A DNA stretch of 64,000 nucleotides, taken from Maricaulis sp. GTDB taxonomy: Bacteria; Pseudomonadota; Alphaproteobacteria; Caulobacterales; Maricaulaceae. Below the pieces are notes generated by a model that saw nothing but the letters and a program-made list of their open reading frames with translations, searched no databases and had not been told where the DNA came from. Position numbers and translations under genes: made by a program. Of this stretch, positions 51,297 through 60,604 are shown one piece after another; position 1 is the first letter of the stretch, and the number at the start of each line of letters is the position of its first letter. Location: positions 1 through 64,000 of the forward strand of contig NZ_JASBRW010000059.1 of NCBI RefSeq assembly GCF_030149235.1. The letters are read 5' to 3'.

Positions 51297-51950
51297 CTAC
51301 AGCGAGAAGCTTTGTTCGCGCTCGAAGCCCGGCAAGGGGGAGACTGCGGCGTCGAACACGACGCGCTCGCCGATTCCCGCAGCAGAGCGGGAAAAAATCG
51401 TTGCCTTGCCTACCGGGCCCTTGCGAACGACCACAGCGAGGCGGCCGCCTTCAGCAAGCTGGTCGAGCCAGGTCTGCGGAACTTCCTCGACCGCACCATT
51501 GACGAAAACAACGTCGTACGGGCCCTGATCCGGCATGCCGTTCTTTGGGTCGGCATCGATCACAACCGCGTTATCGGCTTCGCATTGGCTGAGAATGTCA
51601 CTGGCTCGGGACAGGCCGTCCTCATCATTCTCGACACCGACGACGGTTTCGGCCATGCGTGCCAGGATGGCGGTGGAGTAGCCCCGGCCGCAGGCGATAT
51701 CGAGCACCAACTCGTCAGCCTTTACATCGGCAGCATGGATCAGCTTGGCCAGATCGCGCGGACGCATCATGCGGCGCTGGTCACTGGTTGCCACCTCGGC
51801 ATCGGCATAGGCAGAAGCATGCTTGGAGCGCGGCGTGAACAAGTCGCGCGGCACGCTTTCAAAAGCAGCGAGCAAACGGCGATCGGTCACGTCGGACGGA
51901 CGGATCTGGCTGTCGACCATGGCTTGGCGGGCTTCTGCGAAATCGCTCAC
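51297..51950 (-). CDS. Second protein-L-isoaspartate O-methyltransferase-like protein
   Basis: FAEARQAMVDSQIRPSDVTDRRLLAAFESVPRDLF; DIACGRGYSTAILARM; GTG start with GGAGATTCCC upstream. Confidence 0.85.
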   Translation of the reverse strand: MSDFAEARQAMVDSQIRPSDVTDRRLLAAFESVPRDLFTPRSKHASAYADAEVATSDQRRMMRPRDLAKLIHAADVKADELVLDIACGRGYSTAILARMAETVVGVENDEDGLSRASDILSQCEADNAVVIDADPKNGMPDQGPYDVVFVNGAVEEVPQTWLDQLAEGGRLAVVVRKGPVGKATIFSRSAAGIGERVVFDAAVSPLPGFEREQSFSL

Positions 51951-52087
51951 GGGAATCTCCTTGCCGCACGGCGGGATGAATGAGCAGCCATATATCCTGT
52001 GCCGCCTCGCTGCGGCAAGCACCTCACTGCGCCCGCGACACATTGCTGGGAATTATCAAAAACTGCAGGTCTATCTGCCGGGCCCGA

Positions 52088-52116
52088 TTGCCCATCGCGC
52101 GAGCGGTGGCTATAGA
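52088..52116 (+). promoter_or_regulatory. Candidate promoter of tRNA-Cys
   Basis: TTGCCC-N17-TATAGA, 18 bp before the tRNA. Confidence 0.6.
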
Positions 52117-52134
52117 ACCCGTCTTGCATTTTTC

Positions 52135-52208
52135 GGCACCGTGGCGGAGTGGCTACGCAGCGGATTGCAAATCCGTGTACCCCGGTTCGATTCCGGGCGG
52201 TGCCTCCA
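52135..52208 (+). tRNA. tRNA-Cys (GCA), CCA encoded
   Basis: Acceptor GGCACCG/CGGTGCC, anticodon loop TTGCAAA, T arm CCCGGTTCGATTCCGGG, TCCA end. Confidence 0.95.
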
Positions 52209-52308
52209 CCTCCTTGATCTCATGCTTGTTCGCGTTGCGAACCGCTCCGATGGGGCGGGCTAGAGCCCGGCGCGCAGTCGCGCTTGCGGCGCAGACTGCG
52301 CCGTGGCG

Positions 52309-53007
52309 CTAAAACGGGATACGCTCCCCCTTGTAATCGAACAGCTGTCCGCTATCGGCGGAACTCAGGCCGTCAATGACATTCAGCAAATCTTCGGCGG
52401 CTTCCTCCGGCGGGCGCACATTCAGGCCCGACTTTGCGAATGGTTCGGACAGACCGCTCTCCACCGTGCCCGGATGCAGGGCAACACAGATCGCTTCAGG
52501 CGCCTTGCGGGCGAGCTCAATCGCGTTCGACCGCACAAACTGGTTCAGCGCCGCCTTGGAAGCGCGATAGCTGTGCCAGCCGCCCAGGCGGTTATCCTCG
52601 ATCGATCCGACGCGCGCCGAAAGAGTGGCGAACACGCTGCGGCCCTTGCGCGGCAGGAGCGGCAGGAAGTGTTTCATCAGCAGCGCCGGGCCGATCGCAT
52701 TGACGGCATAGCTCCAGGCCATGTGCTCCGGGTCGAGCGAGCGCCAGGAGCGTTCCGGTATGAAGCCCTCGCCATGCAGGACGCCGGTCGCATCGAACAC
52801 GAGCGAAATCGGGCTCTCCGCCTCGGCGCAGCGCCGGGCCGCCGCCTCGATCGAGCCCTCATCGGTCAGGTCGCACCCGTTGGCGCGAGACAGCTCCACC
52901 ACCTCGATGCCCCCACGCGCCGACAGCGCCGACGCAATCGCCGCACCGATCCCGCCCGTAGCTCCGACCACAATCGCACGACTGTTGTTCATTTCTTGCC
53001 CGTCCAT
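52309..53007 (-). CDS. SDR family oxidoreductase (start uncertain: 53007 or 52992)
   Basis: AIVVGATGGIGAAIASALSARGG; WHSYRASKAALNQFVR. Confidence 0.85.
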   Translation of the reverse strand: MDGQEMNNSRAIVVGATGGIGAAIASALSARGGIEVVELSRANGCDLTDEGSIEAAARRCAEAESPISLVFDATGVLHGEGFIPERSWRSLDPEHMAWSYAVNAIGPALLMKHFLPLLPRKGRSVFATLSARVGSIEDNRLGGWHSYRASKAALNQFVRSNAIELARKAPEAICVALHPGTVESGLSEPFAKSGLNVRPPEEAAEDLLNVIDGLSSADSGQLFDYKGERIPF

Positions 53008-53072
53008 GTCTCGCAGGTCCGTTTGTTCACGCCAGACGTAATCCAACCAGCGTCTGGAAAAAGGCACACGGC

Positions 53073-54593
53073 ATGACCGATCTCATTCTTGTTCTCGGCG
53101 ATCAGCTTTCCCCCGACCTCGCCAGCCTGGCAGCCAGCTCACCACAGCGCGCCGAGATCGTCATGGCGGAGGTCGCAGCCGAGGCCCGCTATGTCCGCCA
53201 TCACAAGAAGAAAATCGCCTTCACCTTCGCGGCCATGCGCCATTTCGCCGAGGAGCTGCGCGCTTCCGGCTGGACGGTTCACAATACCCGCTATGACCCG
53301 ACATCCCCCTGCCCGGATCTGGCCTCCGCGGTTTCGGAGCGGCTGGAGCAAACGCGCTATGACCGGCTGATCGTGACCGAGCCGGGCGAGTGGCGGTTGA
53401 AACAGGAGATGGACACCTGGCAGGCGCGCTTCGGTGTGGACGTGTTGATCTGCGAGGACACTCGCTTCCTCGCCTCACATGGTGAGTTCGAGCGCTGGGC
53501 GGACGGCCGCAAACAGCTCCGCATGGAGTATTTCTATCGCGAGATGCGGCGGCGAACCGGGCTCCTGATGGAGGGCGACAAGCCCGCTGGCGGCAAGTGG
53601 AATTACGACGCCGAGAATCGCAAACCCGCTGTCGGCGACCTCTTCATGCCACAAGCCCCGCGCTATCGGCCTGATGCCCTCACCCGCGAAGTGCTTGATC
53701 TCGTCGGCACCCATTTCGCCGATCATATCGGCCAGCTCGAGCCGTTTGTGCTGGCGGTCACCCGGAAGGACGCAGAGGCCGCGCGCGATCATTTCATCGC
53801 CCGAGCCCTGCCGGCCTTCGGTGATTACCAGGACGCGATGCTGTCAGGCGAGGACTTCCTCTATCACTCCCTGCTGTCGACCTATCTCAATGCCGGCCTG
53901 CTGGATCCACTCGATCTGTGCAAGCGGGCCGAGGCAGAATATCGGGCCGGGCGGGCACCGCTGAACGCGGTCGAGGGCTATATCCGCCAGATCATCGGCT
54001 GGCGCGAATATGTGCGCGGCATCTATTGGCGCGAGGGCCCGGACTATGTCCGCCGCAATGCGCTCGGTGCCGATCGGCCCCTGCCGGAGTTTTACTGGAC
54101 CGGCGATACGGACATGGCCTGCATGTCGGCCGCCATCGGCCAGACGCTTGAGCACGGCTATGCCCACCACATCCAGCGTTTGATGGTCACCGGCACTTTC
54201 GCCCTGCTCGCCGGTGTCGATCCGTTCGAACTGCACGAGTGGTATCTGGCGGTCTACACCGACGCCTATGAATGGGTCGAAGCGCCCAATGTGATCGGCA
54301 TGTCGCAATTTGCCGATGGCGGCCTGCTCGGATCGAAACCCTACGCGGCCAGCGGTGCCTATATTGACCGCATGTCGGATTATTGCGGCTCTTGCGGTTA
54401 CAAGGTGAAGGACAAGACCGGCCCGCAATCCTGCCCGTTCAATTCGCTCTACTGGGATTTTCTTGATCGCAATCAGGGAGCCTTGCGCGGCAACCCCCGG
54501 CTGGGCCCGGTCTATCGCAACTGGGACCGGATGAGCGAAGACAAGCAGGACGCCTATCGGGCCCGCGCCCGCGACGTGCTGGCCAAGCTCTAG
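53073..54593 (+). CDS. FeS-BCP-type cryptochrome/(6-4) photolyase-like protein (PhrB family)
   Basis: [43 protein letters not shown]-like [22 protein letters not shown], cluster cysteines [21 protein letters not shown]. Confidence 0.92.
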   Translation: MTDLILVLGDQLSPDLASLAASSPQRAEIVMAEVAAEARYVRHHKKKIAFTFAAMRHFAEELRASGWTVHNTRYDPTSPCPDLASAVSERLEQTRYDRLIVTEPGEWRLKQEMDTWQARFGVDVLICEDTRFLASHGEFERWADGRKQLRMEYFYREMRRRTGLLMEGDKPAGGKWNYDAENRKPAVGDLFMPQAPRYRPDALTREVLDLVGTHFADHIGQLEPFVLAVTRKDAEAARDHFIARALPAFGDYQDAMLSGEDFLYHSLLSTYLNAGLLDPLDLCKRAEAEYRAGRAPLNAVEGYIRQIIGWREYVRGIYWREGPDYVRRNALGADRPLPEFYWTGDTDMACMSAAIGQTLEHGYAHHIQRLMVTGTFALLAGVDPFELHEWYLAVYTDAYEWVEAPNVIGMSQFADGGLLGSKPYAASGAYIDRMSDYCGSCGYKVKDKTGPQSCPFNSLYWDFLDRNQGALRGNPRLGPVYRNWDRMSEDKQDAYRARARDVLAKL

Positions 54594-54730
54594 CGGCTGC
54601 GGCGGCAGCGCTCGGAGCAGTATTTCACCTCGTCCCAGACCTTCTCCCACTTCTTGCGCCACTCGAACGGCAGGCCGCAGGTGGCACAGGTTTTGGTCGG
54701 CTTGGGTTTGCGTGAAGCGTGGCGGGCCAT
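54590..54730 (-). CDS. DUF2256 zinc-ribbon microprotein (46 aa; not in ORF track)
   Basis: Manual translation [46 protein letters not shown]; starts 3 nt after the photolyase stop. Confidence 0.88.
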   Translation of the reverse strand: MARHASRKPKPTKTCATCGLPFEWRKKWEKVWDEVKYCSERCRRSR

Positions 54731-54733
54731 GGC

Positions 54734-56254
54734 TTAAAGATCCAGCTGGAGCTGATTGTCGGGTTTGGCTTGCGGCGGCGGATTGGAGCGCCGGCGCATG
54801 GGCGCCCGGCTGCCATGGCGGGCGAGCACCCGGCGCGAGGCATCCTTGAAGCCGGGCTGTTTGCGCGCCGCGAAGACCCGTTCGCGCGCCTCCCGCGCGG
54901 CTTGCATCACATCCACGACCGGTCGGGGGTAGCGCCCCTCCAGCGCGGCCTCAAAGCCCGGCCACCGCCAGACTTCATGAATGAAGTCCGCCGGGACCGG
55001 TTCCAGCTCGGGCAGCCAGCGCCGGATGAAGCGGACATCGGGGTCCTGATCCAGCCCCTGTTTCACCGGGTTGTAGATGCGGATCGAATTTACTCCCGTC
55101 GTGCCTGACTGCATTTGCACCTGGGACCAGTGAATGCCCGGCTCGTAATCCGTGAACAATCGCGCCAGACGCTCACCGGTCGCCTGCCAGGGCTGCCAGA
55201 GATGATAGCTGGCAAAGGAGACCAGCATGGCGCGCATGCGGAAATTCATCCACCCGGTCTGGTTCAGGCACCGCATGCAGGCATCGATGAAAGGCACGCC
55301 GGTCTCGCCTCTCTCCCAGGCGTCAAGGCGCTCCGGGTCGGCGCTGCGCGGCCGCAACCCCTCGAGGCCGGGGTGCATGTCCCGCCATTCAATTTCCGGC
55401 TCATCCTCAAGTTTTTGCATGAAATGATCGCGCCAATGCAGGCGCGACATGAAGGAGCGCATCGCCCCCGACCAGCCGCCGCGCTGTCCCGCTGTCTCGA
55501 TTTCCGCCTGCCGTGCCCAGCCGGCCTGGGCTACCTCGCGCATTGAAAGCGAGCCCAGCGCCAGGTAGGGCGAGATGCGCGAGCAGTGCCGGGCGGCCGC
55601 ATCTGGCGCAGACATCGCCTTTCGGTAAGGCGCCCCGCGCTCGGTCAGGAAACTGTTGAGAGCGTTGAGTCCCGCCGCGCGGCCGCCGGTCTGGCGTTGC
55701 GGACAAGCATCGGCTTTAAGCCCAAGCTGTTCTGCATCCGGGATTGGATCGGCCGGCCAATCAACGCCGCAAAACGCCGGTGCGCCGGACACCGGCCCGG
55801 CGCGGTCCTTGTCCCAGCGCGCGGCCCAGCCATTGCGCGACTTCATGCGGCGGATGACACCGCCCGGCGGCACTTCCAGCCACTCCACCCCTGCTTCACG
55901 CGCCAGCGCGCCAACCGCAATATCGCGCTGGTAAGTCCACTGATTGCCGGTCTCCTCATGCGAGAGCAGCCGGCAGTCCGGATAAGCCGCAAACAGGGCC
56001 GACAATACGTCCCTCGCCTCGCCGGTCTTGACCACGAGCGGCGCACCGAGCGCACACAGCTGCTGGCTCAACTCGTCCAGCGTCTCCAGGAGGAAGTCAT
56101 AATGGCGGCCGGATGTATCCGGCAGTGCCCAATAGTCCGGCTCGATGATGTAAACCGGAAGCACCGGGCCTGCCTCGGCCGCGAGGCGCAGAGGCGCGTG
56201 ATCCTCGACACGAAGGTCCCGTTTGAACCAGACGATTTGGGTTTGAGCCGCCAT
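54734..56254 (-). CDS. Cryptochrome/deoxyribodipyrimidine photolyase family protein
   Basis: TQIVWFKRDLRVEDHAPLRLAAEAGPVLPVYIIEPDYW; TGVPFIDACMRCLNQTGWMNFRMRAMLVSFASYHLW. Confidence 0.93.
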   Translation of the reverse strand: MAAQTQIVWFKRDLRVEDHAPLRLAAEAGPVLPVYIIEPDYWALPDTSGRHYDFLLETLDELSQQLCALGAPLVVKTGEARDVLSALFAAYPDCRLLSHEETGNQWTYQRDIAVGALAREAGVEWLEVPPGGVIRRMKSRNGWAARWDKDRAGPVSGAPAFCGVDWPADPIPDAEQLGLKADACPQRQTGGRAAGLNALNSFLTERGAPYRKAMSAPDAAARHCSRISPYLALGSLSMREVAQAGWARQAEIETAGQRGGWSGAMRSFMSRLHWRDHFMQKLEDEPEIEWRDMHPGLEGLRPRSADPERLDAWERGETGVPFIDACMRCLNQTGWMNFRMRAMLVSFASYHLWQPWQATGERLARLFTDYEPGIHWSQVQMQSGTTGVNSIRIYNPVKQGLDQDPDVRFIRRWLPELEPVPADFIHEVWRWPGFEAALEGRYPRPVVDVMQAAREARERVFAARKQPGFKDASRRVLARHGSRAPMRRRSNPPPQAKPDNQLQLDL

Positions 56255-56286
56255 GACGGCTCAGATAGGCGGGTCAGTGGGAAGGA

Positions 56287-56637
56287 CTAGTTTTCGATCA
56301 CAGCGCCGTCAGGCGTGACACCGGCCCTTTCCAGTTCACCGCCCAGCTTACCGGCGAGAAAGAATGCAAATATGCGGTAGTCCGCGATCAGCGACCATAG
56401 CGGATAGGTAAAGGTGGCCGGCTTGTTGCGCTCGACGAAGGCGTGACTGACCCAGGCAAAGAAGTAACCGGAAACCGGCACCGCCAGCAGAGCCCACCAG
56501 GTCTGGGTCGCCAGGGCCCAGAGCACGACGCCGATGGCCAGGGTCGAACCGACATAGTGCCAGGACCGGGTCGCCGGGCGCGCATGCTCGCGCAGATAGA
56601 AGGGCCAAAATTCGGCAAAACTGGTGTGTTCGCGCAT
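56287..56637 (-). CDS. DUF962/Mpo1-like membrane protein
   Basis: FAEFWPFYLREHARPATRSWHYVGSTLAIGVVLWAL; YFFAWVSHAFVERNKPATFTYPLWSLIADYRI. Confidence 0.88.
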   Translation of the reverse strand: MREHTSFAEFWPFYLREHARPATRSWHYVGSTLAIGVVLWALATQTWWALLAVPVSGYFFAWVSHAFVERNKPATFTYPLWSLIADYRIFAFFLAGKLGGELERAGVTPDGAVIEN

Positions 56638-56653
56638 CTCTCACCTCCCCAGT

Positions 56654-56669
56654 GATTCGCTGGCGAATC
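56654..56669. promoter_or_regulatory. Palindrome GATTCGC-TG-GCGAATC carrying two GANTC (CcrM) sites
   Basis: Direct read; perfect 7-bp arms. Confidence 0.5.
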
Positions 56670-56807
56670 AGTAACACAGCCCGTTTCGAAGCACGAAACG
56701 GCTTTCCTCAGGGCCAATAACGGATTTACCAGATTCCTCGCATTAATTTGACTCTATTAGGGATTCGGCAAGGACGCTAAACGAAATACCCAATTCGACA
56801 GGACGCA

Positions 56808-56822
56808 TTAACCCCTCTTTAA
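56808..56822. promoter_or_regulatory. CtrA-type box TTAA-N7-TTAA in orphan intergenic region
   Basis: TTAACCCCTCTTTAA, exact consensus; weak -10-like TGTACA at 56840 (16 bp after TTTAAG). Confidence 0.55.
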
Positions 56823-56846
56823 GGGTTCCAGCCGAAGTCTGTACAC

Positions 56847-56920
56847 GTCTTCCCGTGAAGACACCCCACCATCCACCCAATGCCTTTTCGGGAGCCTCCG
56901 TGGCTCCCGATTTTTTTTTG
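56847..56920 (+). ncRNA. Candidate small RNA with 5' hairpin, C-rich single strand and intrinsic terminator
   Basis: GTCTTC-CCGT-GAAGAC hairpin, ACCCCACCATCCACCC linker, terminator; no + strand CDS upstream for >2 kb. Confidence 0.5.
56889..56919 (+). terminator. Strong Rho-independent terminator with no annotated + strand gene upstream
   Basis: CGGGAGCC-TCCGT-GGCTCCCG-A-T9. Confidence 0.88.
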
Positions 56921-56976
56921 CGCATTTCGCGGATGAGTTTTTGCAGCGAGGATGTGCATCTGACGCACATCGGTGC

Positions 56977-57005
56977 TTGCGCCTTTGCCGAGGGCTCTGA
57001 TATAC
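56977..57005 (+). promoter_or_regulatory. Candidate promoter of tRNA-Asn
   Basis: TTGCGC-N17-ATATAC, 26 bp before the tRNA. Confidence 0.45.
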
Positions 57006-57031
57006 GCCCCATCTCGCTTGAGAAACGGTAT

Positions 57032-57107
57032 TCCCCTGTAGCTCAGTTGGTAGAGCAGGTGACTGTTAATCACCGGGTCGGCGGTTCGAGCCCGTCCGGG
57101 GGAGCCA
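57032..57107 (+). tRNA. tRNA-Asn (GTT), CCA encoded
   Basis: TCCCCTG/CGGGGGA acceptor, anticodon loop CTGTTAA, T loop GTTCGAGCC, GCCA end. Confidence 0.95.
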
Positions 57108-57326
57108 TTCTCGCGAGAGCTTTTCACAACAGCAACGCATCTATTTGGCAACTCACCAGCCAGACTAGTGGCTATCCTGCATCGCCCCAGCCCCCCACAT
57201 GTTTCCGGGCCTGTGACGCCGCCACTGCACCAGTGCATAGCCCCAATTCCCCGCTCCCGCTGGACCACCACCCCGTTCCGCGCAAATCTCTACGCAACAG
57301 CGCATCAGGACGTATGGGAGGTCGCA

Positions 57327-58064
57327 ATGAGCAATCCGGGCACCAGGGGCACGGTTCTGGTGATGGGCGCCGGTGATGCCATTGGCAGCGCCATCGTTCG
57401 CAAGTTCGCAACCGCCGGCTACACGGTCTGTGCGGCGCGGCGCAATGGCGACAAGCTTGGCGATCTGGTCCAGGAAATCGGCTCTGCCGGCGGCCAGGCG
57501 CACGGCTTCAGTTGCGACGCACGCGACGAGGATCAGGTCACAGCCCTGTTCCAGCAGATCGAGACCGAGATCGGACCTCTGGACTGCGTGGTTTTCAATG
57601 TCGGTGCCAATGTGCCGATGAGGATCCTCGACACGGACAGCCGCAAGTTTCGCAAGATCTGGGAGATGGCCTGTTTCGGAGGTTTTCTCACCGGGCGCGA
57701 GGCGGCGCGGCATATGGTCGAGCGTGAACGCGGCACGATCCTGTTTACCGGAGCGACGGCCAGCGTCCGCGGCGGTGCCGGCTTTGCGGCCTTTGCCAGC
57801 GCCAAGCACGGTCTGCGCGCCCTGGCCCAATCCATGGCCCGCGAGCTTGGCCCGAAGAATATCCACGTCGCCCATATCGTCATTGATGCCGCGGTGGACA
57901 CGGCCTGGATCGCCGAGAACCACCCCAAATACGAAGAGCTCAAGGCCAATGACGGCGTTGTTGAACCGGACGATCTGGCCGAGAGCTATCTCATGCTGCA
58001 TGAACAGAAGCGCAATTGCTGGACTTTCGAGCTCGATGTCCGGCCCTGGGTTGAGCGCTGGTAG
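57327..58064 (+). CDS. SDR family oxidoreductase
   Basis: TVLVMGAGDAIGSAIVRKFATAGYTVCAARR; start MSNPGTRG at 57327 rather than ORF start 57168. Confidence 0.85.
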   Translation: MSNPGTRGTVLVMGAGDAIGSAIVRKFATAGYTVCAARRNGDKLGDLVQEIGSAGGQAHGFSCDARDEDQVTALFQQIETEIGPLDCVVFNVGANVPMRILDTDSRKFRKIWEMACFGGFLTGREAARHMVERERGTILFTGATASVRGGAGFAAFASAKHGLRALAQSMARELGPKNIHVAHIVIDAAVDTAWIAENHPKYEELKANDGVVEPDDLAESYLMLHEQKRNCWTFELDVRPWVERW

Positions 58065-58071
58065 GAGAATT

Positions 58072-58662
58072 ATGATGACCAAGACCGTCGATTTCTATTT
58101 CGACTTCGGTAGCCCCACAGCCTTTCTCGCCTTCAAGCGCCTGCGCCAGCTCGAACAGAGCCATGGCCTGAAGGTCGATTACCGGCCGGTCCTGCTGGGC
58201 GGGGTGTTCAAGGCGACGGGTAATGTCAGTCCGGTCACCATACCGGCCAAGGGCGCGTATATGCTGACCCATGATCTGCCGCGCTTTGCCAAGCGCTATA
58301 ATGTCCAGATCAATTTCAACCCGCACTTCCCCATCAACACGCTCAAACTGATGCGCGGTGCCCTCGTCGCCATCAAGCTGGATTGTCTGCCCGCCTATAT
58401 GGACGCGATGTTTGATGCGATGTGGATCGACGGCAAGAATATGGGGAATTTGGATGTCGTGCGCGAGGTGATGGAGGCGGCCGGCCTGCCAGCTGATGAT
58501 CTGATCGCCGGGATGGACGATCCCGAGGTGAAAAAGATCCTGATCAAAACCACCGAAGACGCGGTGACCCGCGGCCTGTTCGGCGTGCCGACCCTGTTCA
58601 TGGGCGAGGAGATGTTCTTCGGCCAGGACCGGCTGGATTTCGTCGAGGCGGCGTTGGCCTAG
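58072..58662 (+). CDS. 2-hydroxychromene-2-carboxylate isomerase / DsbA-like thioredoxin-fold protein
   Basis: VDFYFDFGSPTAFLAFKRL...DAVTRGLFGVPTLFMGEEMFFGQDRLDFVE. Confidence 0.9.
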   Translation: MMTKTVDFYFDFGSPTAFLAFKRLRQLEQSHGLKVDYRPVLLGGVFKATGNVSPVTIPAKGAYMLTHDLPRFAKRYNVQINFNPHFPINTLKLMRGALVAIKLDCLPAYMDAMFDAMWIDGKNMGNLDVVREVMEAAGLPADDLIAGMDDPEVKKILIKTTEDAVTRGLFGVPTLFMGEEMFFGQDRLDFVEAALA

Positions 58663-60536
58663 ACCTCGCTCGCCGCGCGATCGGCACCGGCGGGAAACTC
58701 GACCACCTCACCGCCGCCGGCCTCGCTCTGACGCGCCCACATGCGGGCGTAGATGCCGTCGAGGGTGAGCAGTTCCGCATGCGTGCCGGTCTCCGCGATG
58801 GCGCCTTCATCCATGACCACGATCTGGTCGGCCGCCGCAATGGTGGACAGGCGGTGGGCCACGGCAATCGTGGTCCGGCCCCGGGCCGCCTCTGACAGGG
58901 CGGCCTGGACTTCTTTCTCAGTCTCGCTGTCGAGCGCCGAAGTGGCTTCATCCAGCACCAGCACCGCCGGATCCTTGAGGATTGCCCGGGCCACGCCGAC
59001 CCGTTGCTTTTCACCGCCGGAGAGCTTCAGACCGCGCTCACCGACCTTGGTTTCCAGGCCCTCGGGCAGGTTGCGGACAAACTCACCCAGCTGAGCCCGC
59101 TCCAGCGCATCCATGATGTCCTTATCGCTGGCATCAGGTCGGCCATAGATAACATTCGCACGCAAACTATCATTGAAGAGGACGACTTCCTGCGGGACCA
59201 GACCAAGCGCGTCGCGCACGCTGTCCTGCTCAACCGATGTCAGGTCCTGACCGTCGATCAACACACGCCCGCTTTCCGGGTCATAGAAGCGGAAAAGCAG
59301 TTTCAGCATGGTCGACTTGCCCGCCCCCGAGGGGCCGCACAGACCGACAAAACTGCCCGCCGGGATATCGAGCGAAACGCTGCTGACCGAGCGTGAGCGG
59401 CCATCATGGGCGAAGCTGACATCATCAAAGCGCACAGCACCGCCGGTGACCGTGAGCTGGCCGGCATCCGGCACGTCCGCGACGTCTGGCTTGATCGCCA
59501 GCGTATCGAACAGGCGCTCCATATCGACCGCGCCCTGTTTGATCTCGCGATAGGCCCAGCCGAGAATGTTCAGCGGCTGATAGATATTCATCAGGATCAG
59601 GGTCACCGCCGCGACATCACCGGGCTGCAGCACACCGGTCCAGGCTTTCCAGCCCGCGGTCAGGGCCATGGCCAGGAGGCCGGCATTCATGATGAAGGCC
59701 TGGGCGCCATTCAAGAGCGCCAGCGAGGACTGCGAACGTACCGCGGCCCCGGCATAGCGCGTCAGGGCATCGTCATAGGCCCGGGTCTCGCGCTTTTCCG
59801 CGGCGAAGGCCTTCACCGTCTCGAAATTGATCAGCGTATCGACGGCACGGGCATTGGCTTCATTATCGGCCTCATTCATGCGCCGGCGGATCTTCACCCG
59901 CCATTCCGTGACCGTCCAGGTCAGCGACATGTAGGCAATCACCGTGACAACCGCGATCGCCGCGAACTCCCAACCATAATTGAAGCTGAGTATGCCGGCG
60001 GCCAGCACCAGTTCGAGCAGGGTTGGGGCGATGTTGAAAATCAGGAAGCGCATCAGGAAATCGACCGCCCGGGCGCCGCGGTCGATGATCCGGTTCAGCG
60101 CCCCGGTCCGCTTGGTCTGATGATAGGCGAGCGACAGGCCCTGAACATGGCCAAAGGCGCGGACCTGGGTGATGCGCTGGGCATCCTGGGAGACGGGGGC
60201 GAAAAGGCCGTCCCGCAGTTGCGGCAGACCGGCGGACAGGAAACGCGCGCCGGCATAAGCCAGGAAGGCAAAGACAAACAGGGTCGCGGCATTGGCTACG
60301 GTCTCTCCGGCCTCGCGGGCTGAGACGATATTGATGCCCTCACCGAAATAGACGGGGGCAGCCACGGCGAAGATCTTGGCGATCACAGTCAGGCCCAGCG
60401 CCAGGCCCATGCGGAAACGCCAGCGCTTCATGTCATCTGATGCGAGTAGCCCGAACAGGCGCCACATAGCGGTCCCGAGCGAGCCCTTGGGGGCCTGCTG
60501 GGTTTCTTCTTCGCTCAAGGGGGTAGACGGTCTCAT
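58659..60536 (-). CDS. ABC transporter, ATM1/HMT-type exporter
   Basis: GPSGAGKSTMLKLLFRFYDPESGRVLIDGQDL; LSGGEKQRVGVARAILKDPAVLVLDEATSALD. Confidence 0.92.
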   Translation of the reverse strand: MRPSTPLSEEETQQAPKGSLGTAMWRLFGLLASDDMKRWRFRMGLALGLTVIAKIFAVAAPVYFGEGINIVSAREAGETVANAATLFVFAFLAYAGARFLSAGLPQLRDGLFAPVSQDAQRITQVRAFGHVQGLSLAYHQTKRTGALNRIIDRGARAVDFLMRFLIFNIAPTLLELVLAAGILSFNYGWEFAAIAVVTVIAYMSLTWTVTEWRVKIRRRMNEADNEANARAVDTLINFETVKAFAAEKRETRAYDDALTRYAGAAVRSQSSLALLNGAQAFIMNAGLLAMALTAGWKAWTGVLQPGDVAAVTLILMNIYQPLNILGWAYREIKQGAVDMERLFDTLAIKPDVADVPDAGQLTVTGGAVRFDDVSFAHDGRSRSVSSVSLDIPAGSFVGLCGPSGAGKSTMLKLLFRFYDPESGRVLIDGQDLTSVEQDSVRDALGLVPQEVVLFNDSLRANVIYGRPDASDKDIMDALERAQLGEFVRNLPEGLETKVGERGLKLSGGEKQRVGVARAILKDPAVLVLDEATSALDSETEKEVQAALSEAARGRTTIAVAHRLSTIAAADQIVVMDEGAIAETGTHAELLTLDGIYARMWARQSEAGGGEVVEFPAGADRAASEV

Positions 60537-60604
60537 CGCCGCAAGAGATAGGGGGCTTTCACGCCCCCCGCCAGTGCTGGATGAGAATTAGCGCCAGGTC
60601 GGAC

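Noticed and set aside
56743-57271. Minus-strand ORFs (89 and 150 aa) over the candidate sRNA and tRNA-Asn
   Set aside because: They read through tRNA-Asn and the terminator, lack RBS and domain motifs; the RNA-level explanation is stronger.
57168-57326. N-terminal extension of the SDR gene
   Set aside because: 53 extra residues of P/H/R-rich sequence with no SDR similarity; GGGAGGTC RBS precedes ATG 57327.
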